From NCBI GenBank assembly GCA_937998355.1, contig CALLDI010000009.1, positions 62,001 to 126,000 on the forward strand: 64,000 nt of DNA. Reading direction: 5' to 3'. Origin of the DNA: an uncultured Eggerthella sp. GTDB lineage: Bacteria > Actinomycetota > Coriobacteriia > Coriobacteriales > Eggerthellaceae. How positions within the stretch are numbered: the stretch's first letter is position 1; the number at the start of each line of letters is the position of its first letter. Positions 61,856-64,000 of this stretch are shown piece by piece. Made by a program: the position numbers and the translations under genes. Under the pieces are notes generated by a model. That model was given only the letters and a program-made list of their open reading frames with translations, was not told the origin of the DNA and ran no database searches.

Positions 61856-62617
61856 ATGACGTGGCGACGCGTTATCACCAACCCACATCAGCTCACCGAG
61901 ACCTTCGCTCCGCCTGAGCGCTATAGCGCTGGTCACTCGATCGGCATCATCGCGGTCGACCTGGGGTATCCCAAGATGCCCGGCAACGTGGCGAACGCAA
62001 CTACATTCGATTTTCCAGTGCTTTATAAAAAGGTGACGTTCGAGATCGAACAGCTCTTCGAAGGAGCCGCTGAACTGGAAGATATCGTCGTAGCAGCCGC
62101 CAAGGAGCTCGAAGCTGAAGGAGTGCGTGCGATCGTGGGCGCCTGCGGATACTTCGCACACTTCCAAGAGCAGGTTGCTGCTGCGGTAGAGGTGCCGGTA
62201 TTCCTCTCGAGCCTCTGCCAACTTCCGCTCATCAAGTTGGGATTGAAGCGCGATCAGAAGATCGCGGTGTTCGCAGCGAGCGCCGATAACATCGATGACG
62301 GCATCTTGAATGGGGTCGGCGCAGATCTGGCCGATATCATCGTTCAAGATGTGGGCTCCATGGAAAGCTTCGCGCCTATCCGATGGGGAAGAGGCGGCCT
62401 GGACAACGGGCAGCTCACGACCGACCTTGCCGAGCTCGCGCAGAAGCTCGTTGCCGCTCGGCCAGAGATCGGTGCGATCCTGCTCGAATGCAGTGATCTA
62501 CCACCTTATGCGTACGCGATCCAATGCAGTACGGGGCTGCCGGTCTTCGACTTCATCACGCTCATCAACTGGGTCCATTCCAGCGTGGTGCAAACGCCAT
62601 ATTACGGATATTTTTAG
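61856..62617 (+). CDS. Asp/Glu/hydantoin racemase-superfamily protein
   Basis: Two-domain pseudo-symmetric fold, 253 residues, with a candidate catalytic cysteine in each half: Cys97 (VGACGYF) and Cys212 (LLECSDLPPYA), as in cofactor-independent racemases and maleate isomerases. IGIIAVDLGYPKMPGN at the start is the phosphate/substrate loop region. It is distinct from MurI at 27341 and lacks CNTA/CTH motifs. Start ATG 61856 with AAGGATG. Coupled to the opine dehydrogenase by a 30-base gap: it may supply or remove a D-amino acid moiety. Enzymatic activity unproven. Confidence 0.8.
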   Translation: MTWRRVITNPHQLTETFAPPERYSAGHSIGIIAVDLGYPKMPGNVANATTFDFPVLYKKVTFEIEQLFEGAAELEDIVVAAAKELEAEGVRAIVGACGYFAHFQEQVAAAVEVPVFLSSLCQLPLIKLGLKRDQKIAVFAASADNIDDGILNGVGADLADIIVQDVGSMESFAPIRWGRGGLDNGQLTTDLAELAQKLVAARPEIGAILLECSDLPPYAYAIQCSTGLPVFDFITLINWVHSSVVQTPYYGYF

Positions 62618-62625
62618 ACAAGGGC

Positions 62626-62653
62626 TTGACGGCGGTCTTGATTCTAGTATACT
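62626..62653 (+). promoter_or_regulatory. Promoter for the tRNA-Val/tRNA-Gly transcript
   Basis: TTGACG (62626-62631), 16-base spacer, TATACT (62648-62653), 45 bases before tRNA-Val. Confidence 0.8.
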
Positions 62654-62697
62654 AATCAACCGCTGATGCGATATGCATTCAGCAGTTCTGTTTAAGT

Positions 62698-62772
62698 GGG
62701 CGATTAGCTCAGCGGGAGAGCATCACCTCGACACGGTGGGGGCCACTGGTTCGATCCCAGTATCGCCCACCA
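62698..62772 (+). tRNA. tRNA-Val (anticodon GAC)
   Basis: Acceptor GGGCGAT/ATCGCCC, anticodon stem TCACC/GGTGG with loop TCGACAC, T-loop GGTTCGATCCC, CCA encoded. Confidence 0.94.
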
Positions 62773-62789
62773 TTTAAACAGGAACATAC

Positions 62790-62865
62790 GCGGACGTGGC
62801 TCAGTTGGTAGAGCATCACCTTGCCAAGGTGAGGGTCGCGGGTTCGAACCCCGTCGTCCGCTCCA
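62790..62865 (+). tRNA. tRNA-Gly (anticodon GCC), copy 1
   Basis: Acceptor GCGGACG/CGTCCGC, anticodon loop TTGCCAA, T-loop GGTTCGAACCC, CCA encoded; identical to the copy at 62950. Confidence 0.95.
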
Positions 62866-62873
62866 GATCTTCG

Positions 62874-62905
62874 ATGACCGGGGCAACCCGGTCATTTATT
62901 TTATT
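62874..62905 (+). terminator. Terminator between the two tRNA-Gly copies
   Basis: ATGACCGGG / CCCGGTCAT with GCAA tetraloop, then TTATTTTATT. Confidence 0.9.
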
Positions 62906-62909
62906 CTTC

Positions 62910-62937
62910 TTGCGCAATCGCTTCTCTTCGGTATAAT
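62910..62937 (+). promoter_or_regulatory. Promoter for tRNA-Gly copy 2
   Basis: TTGCGC (62910-62915), 16-base spacer, TATAAT (62932-62937), 12 bases before the tRNA. Confidence 0.75.
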
Positions 62938-62949
62938 GATTTCTTGCGC

Positions 62950-63025
62950 GCGGACGTGGCTCAGTTGGTAGAGCATCACCTTGCCAAGGTGAGGGTCGCG
63001 GGTTCGAACCCCGTCGTCCGCTCCA
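62950..63025 (+). tRNA. tRNA-Gly (anticodon GCC), copy 2
   Basis: Base-for-base identical to 62790-62865 over the tRNA body and CCA, but with its own promoter. Confidence 0.95.
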
Positions 63026-63032
63026 GAGAAAC

Positions 63033-63067
63033 AAGGGCCGTCTTCATGCTCATATGGCGGCTTTTTT
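63033..63067 (+). terminator. Imperfect terminator after tRNA-Gly copy 2
   Basis: AAG-G-GCCGTC pairs with GGCGGC-TTT across a 13-base loop, followed by a T-run. tRNA-Cys begins just after, so some read-through would be needed unless it has its own promoter. Confidence 0.55.
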
Positions 63068-63069
63068 GT

Positions 63070-63143
63070 GGCGACGTGGCCAAGTGGTAAGGCAGAGGCC
63101 TGCAAAGCCTTTATCCCCGGTTCGAATCCGGGCGTCGCCTCCA
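63070..63143 (+). tRNA. tRNA-Cys (anticodon GCA)
   Basis: Acceptor GGCGACG/CGTCGCC, anticodon stem GAGGC/GCCTT with loop CTGCAAA, T-loop GGTTCGAATCC, CCA encoded. Confidence 0.94.
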
Positions 63144-63151
63144 GATCGACC

Positions 63152-63177
63152 AAAGACCGCTTCGCGGTCTTTTTTTA
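63152..63177 (+). terminator. Terminator after tRNA-Cys
   Basis: AAAGACCGC / GCGGTCTTT with a TTC loop and eight Ts. Confidence 0.92.
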
Positions 63178-63199
63178 AAGGATGGCGTTGGCTTGAACC

Positions 63200-64000
63200 A
63201 TGATTGACCTTTCGATCTTCGCAACCCCTGAAGCCTGGATCAGCCTTGTCACACTTCTTTTCTTAGAGATCGTGCTCGGCGTGGACAATCTCGTCTTCAT
63301 CGCTATCACCACCGACCGTCTTCCCCCTGAAAAGCAGCATATCGGCCGCAAGATTGGTTTGCTCGGCGCGCTTCTGATGCGCATCCTCTTCTTGTGCTTC
63401 GCATCGTTTCTCGTGCACATGACCCAACCGCTCTTCACGATCCCCTTCATCGAGATCCATGGCGAACCGATGGGCTTTTCCATTCGCGACTTGGTCTTGC
63501 TCGTCGGCGGTATTTATCTCATCTACAAGGGTATCGTGGAACTCAGAGGCGTGCTCGACTTGACCGAAGAGAAAGAGGAGCACGAGCCCGATCACAAGCG
63601 CACGCGCATCACGCTTCCACAGGCGGTCATCACCATCATGGTAATGGACTTGGTCTTCTCCATCGATTCGGTCATCACCGCGGTGGGCCTTGCGCAGCAT
63701 CTCATCATCATGATCCTCGCGGTCATCATCGCGGTCGTCCTGATGATGATCTTCATCGATGCTATCTCGCGCTTCATCAACACCCACACCGAGATCAAGA
63801 TCCTCGCGCTCGTCTTCATCGTCACGATCGGTATCCTGCTCACGCTCGATGGCTTGGGCATCCACTCAGGCGTGGAGCTGCTCGATATGCACGTCGAGAA
63901 GCTCATGGTGTACTTCGCGATGGTGTTTTCGGTCATCATCCAGCTCATCCAGATGAAGTACAAGAAGAACTACCAAGCCTGGGTAGCCGAGAAGAACCGC
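63200..64000 (+). CDS. TerC-family integral membrane protein (runs off the window)
   Basis: Open from ATG 63200 (an in-frame TGA lies six bases upstream) to the right edge, 267 codons, no stop. Two hallmark acidic membrane motifs are present: FLEIVLGVDNLVFIAI and VMDLVFSIDSVITAVG. About seven membrane segments, with a charged loop (EEKEEHEPDHKRTR) between the two repeats. TerC proteins are linked to tellurite resistance and, in the MeeF/MeeY branch, to manganese export or metallation of secreted enzymes. The specific role here is unknown. The ribosome binding site is weak (AAAGGATGG is 15 bases away). Confidence 0.85.
   Translation, partial: MIDLSIFATPEAWISLVTLLFLEIVLGVDNLVFIAITTDRLPPEKQHIGRKIGLLGALLMRILFLCFASFLVHMTQPLFTIPFIEIHGEPMGFSIRDLVLLVGGIYLIYKGIVELRGVLDLTEEKEEHEPDHKRTRITLPQAVITIMVMDLVFSIDSVITAVGLAQHLIIMILAVIIAVVLMMIFIDAISRFINTHTEIKILALVFIVTIGILLTLDGLGIHSGVELLDMHVEKLMVYFAMVFSVIIQLIQMKYKKNYQAWVAEKNR

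Noticed and set aside
27341..62617. The gene at 61856 being a second glutamate racemase
   Set aside because: It lacks the CNTA and CTH motifs of MurI; only a broader racemase-superfamily call is supported.
62704..63153. Minus-strand frames across the tRNA cluster reading SGRRGSNPRPSPWQGDALP
   Set aside because: This is the familiar translation of tRNA genes on the antisense strand, a common false protein.

Overview
This is a single chromosomal window of mostly housekeeping genes, GC-rich (mid-to-upper 50s % by eye), with dense GA/GC-ended codons, strong AAGGAG-type ribosome binding sites and many short-spaced co-directional operons. The gene content points to a strict anaerobe of the Actinomycetota class Coriobacteriia, most likely order Eggerthellales: whiA/rapZ/yvcK beside uvrC and the lower-glycolysis operon, a RapZ P-loop with Arg, an opine-dehydrogenase family enzyme, a YdiB-like shikimate/quinate dehydrogenase, many LysR-type regulators, and a class B sortase. 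This placement is inferred from protein character and synteny. I cannot name a genus. I found no rRNA operon, insertion sequence, prophage or CRISPR array.

Layout. 1-5961 (+): 3' part of serA, then rpsA, mnmA, coaE, uvrB. 5979-11880: a polyphosphate cluster, ppk1 and ppx on the minus strand and a divergent two-domain PPK2/PAP kinase. 11913-16346 (+): class B sortase, then purM, purN, purH. 16347-16825: a gene-free interval with a terminator, an inverted repeat and an 18-unit degenerate heptamer array. 16826-19544: a membrane J-domain protein (-) and a UPF0104-type membrane protein (+). 19656-28876 (+): leuC-leuD-leuB-hisS, aspS, an L,D-transpeptidase, murI, rdgB. 28877-29393: an AT-rich inverted-repeat interval and tRNA-Pro/tRNA-Gly (-). 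29614-32684 (+): YdiB-like dehydrogenase, Gfo/Idh oxidoreductase, LysR regulator. 32715-35472 (+): tRNA-Arg, then csoR-copA under a perfect CsoR-type operator. 35628-42000 (+): argF, argS, gdhA and a large surface protein. 41990-44192: diacylglycerol-kinase-like protein (-) and a metallo-beta-lactamase fold protein (+). 44237-44488: tRNA-Lys and tRNA-His (-). 44643-51663 (+): CPA1 antiporter, uvrC, rapZ, yvcK, whiA. 51859-56797 (+): gap, pgk, tpiA, gpmI, secG. 56918-57972 (+): tRNA-Leu and a cation-diffusion-facilitator transporter. 57973-59494: a LysR gene (-) embedded in structured repeats. 59495-62617: MetQ-like lipoprotein (-), opine dehydrogenase and an Asp/Glu-racemase-superfamily protein (+). 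62698-63143 (+): tRNA-Val, two identical tRNA-Gly, tRNA-Cys. 63200-64000 (+): TerC-family protein, cut by the window edge.

How the genes work together: leuCDB with the aminoacyl-tRNA synthetases hisS, aspS and argS, plus serA, argF and gdhA, form an amino-acid and translation backbone. purM-purN-purH covers three late steps of purine synthesis. gap-pgk-tpiA-gpmI is lower glycolysis or gluconeogenesis, sitting directly after the carbon/envelope regulators rapZ and yvcK.

The least ordinary parts are: (i) 57990-59430, where a repeat family in inverted orientation flanks a LysR gene and one copy sits inside a 41-position stem whose imperfect pairs are almost all G.U when read as plus-strand RNA; (ii) the opine dehydrogenase / racemase-like / MetQ-like cluster; (iii) a terminator-like hairpin between gap and pgk that contains the ribosome binding site and early codons of a 12-codon leader ORF; (iv) the heptamer array after purH; (v) a PPK1 with a roughly 240-residue acidic C-terminal extension.
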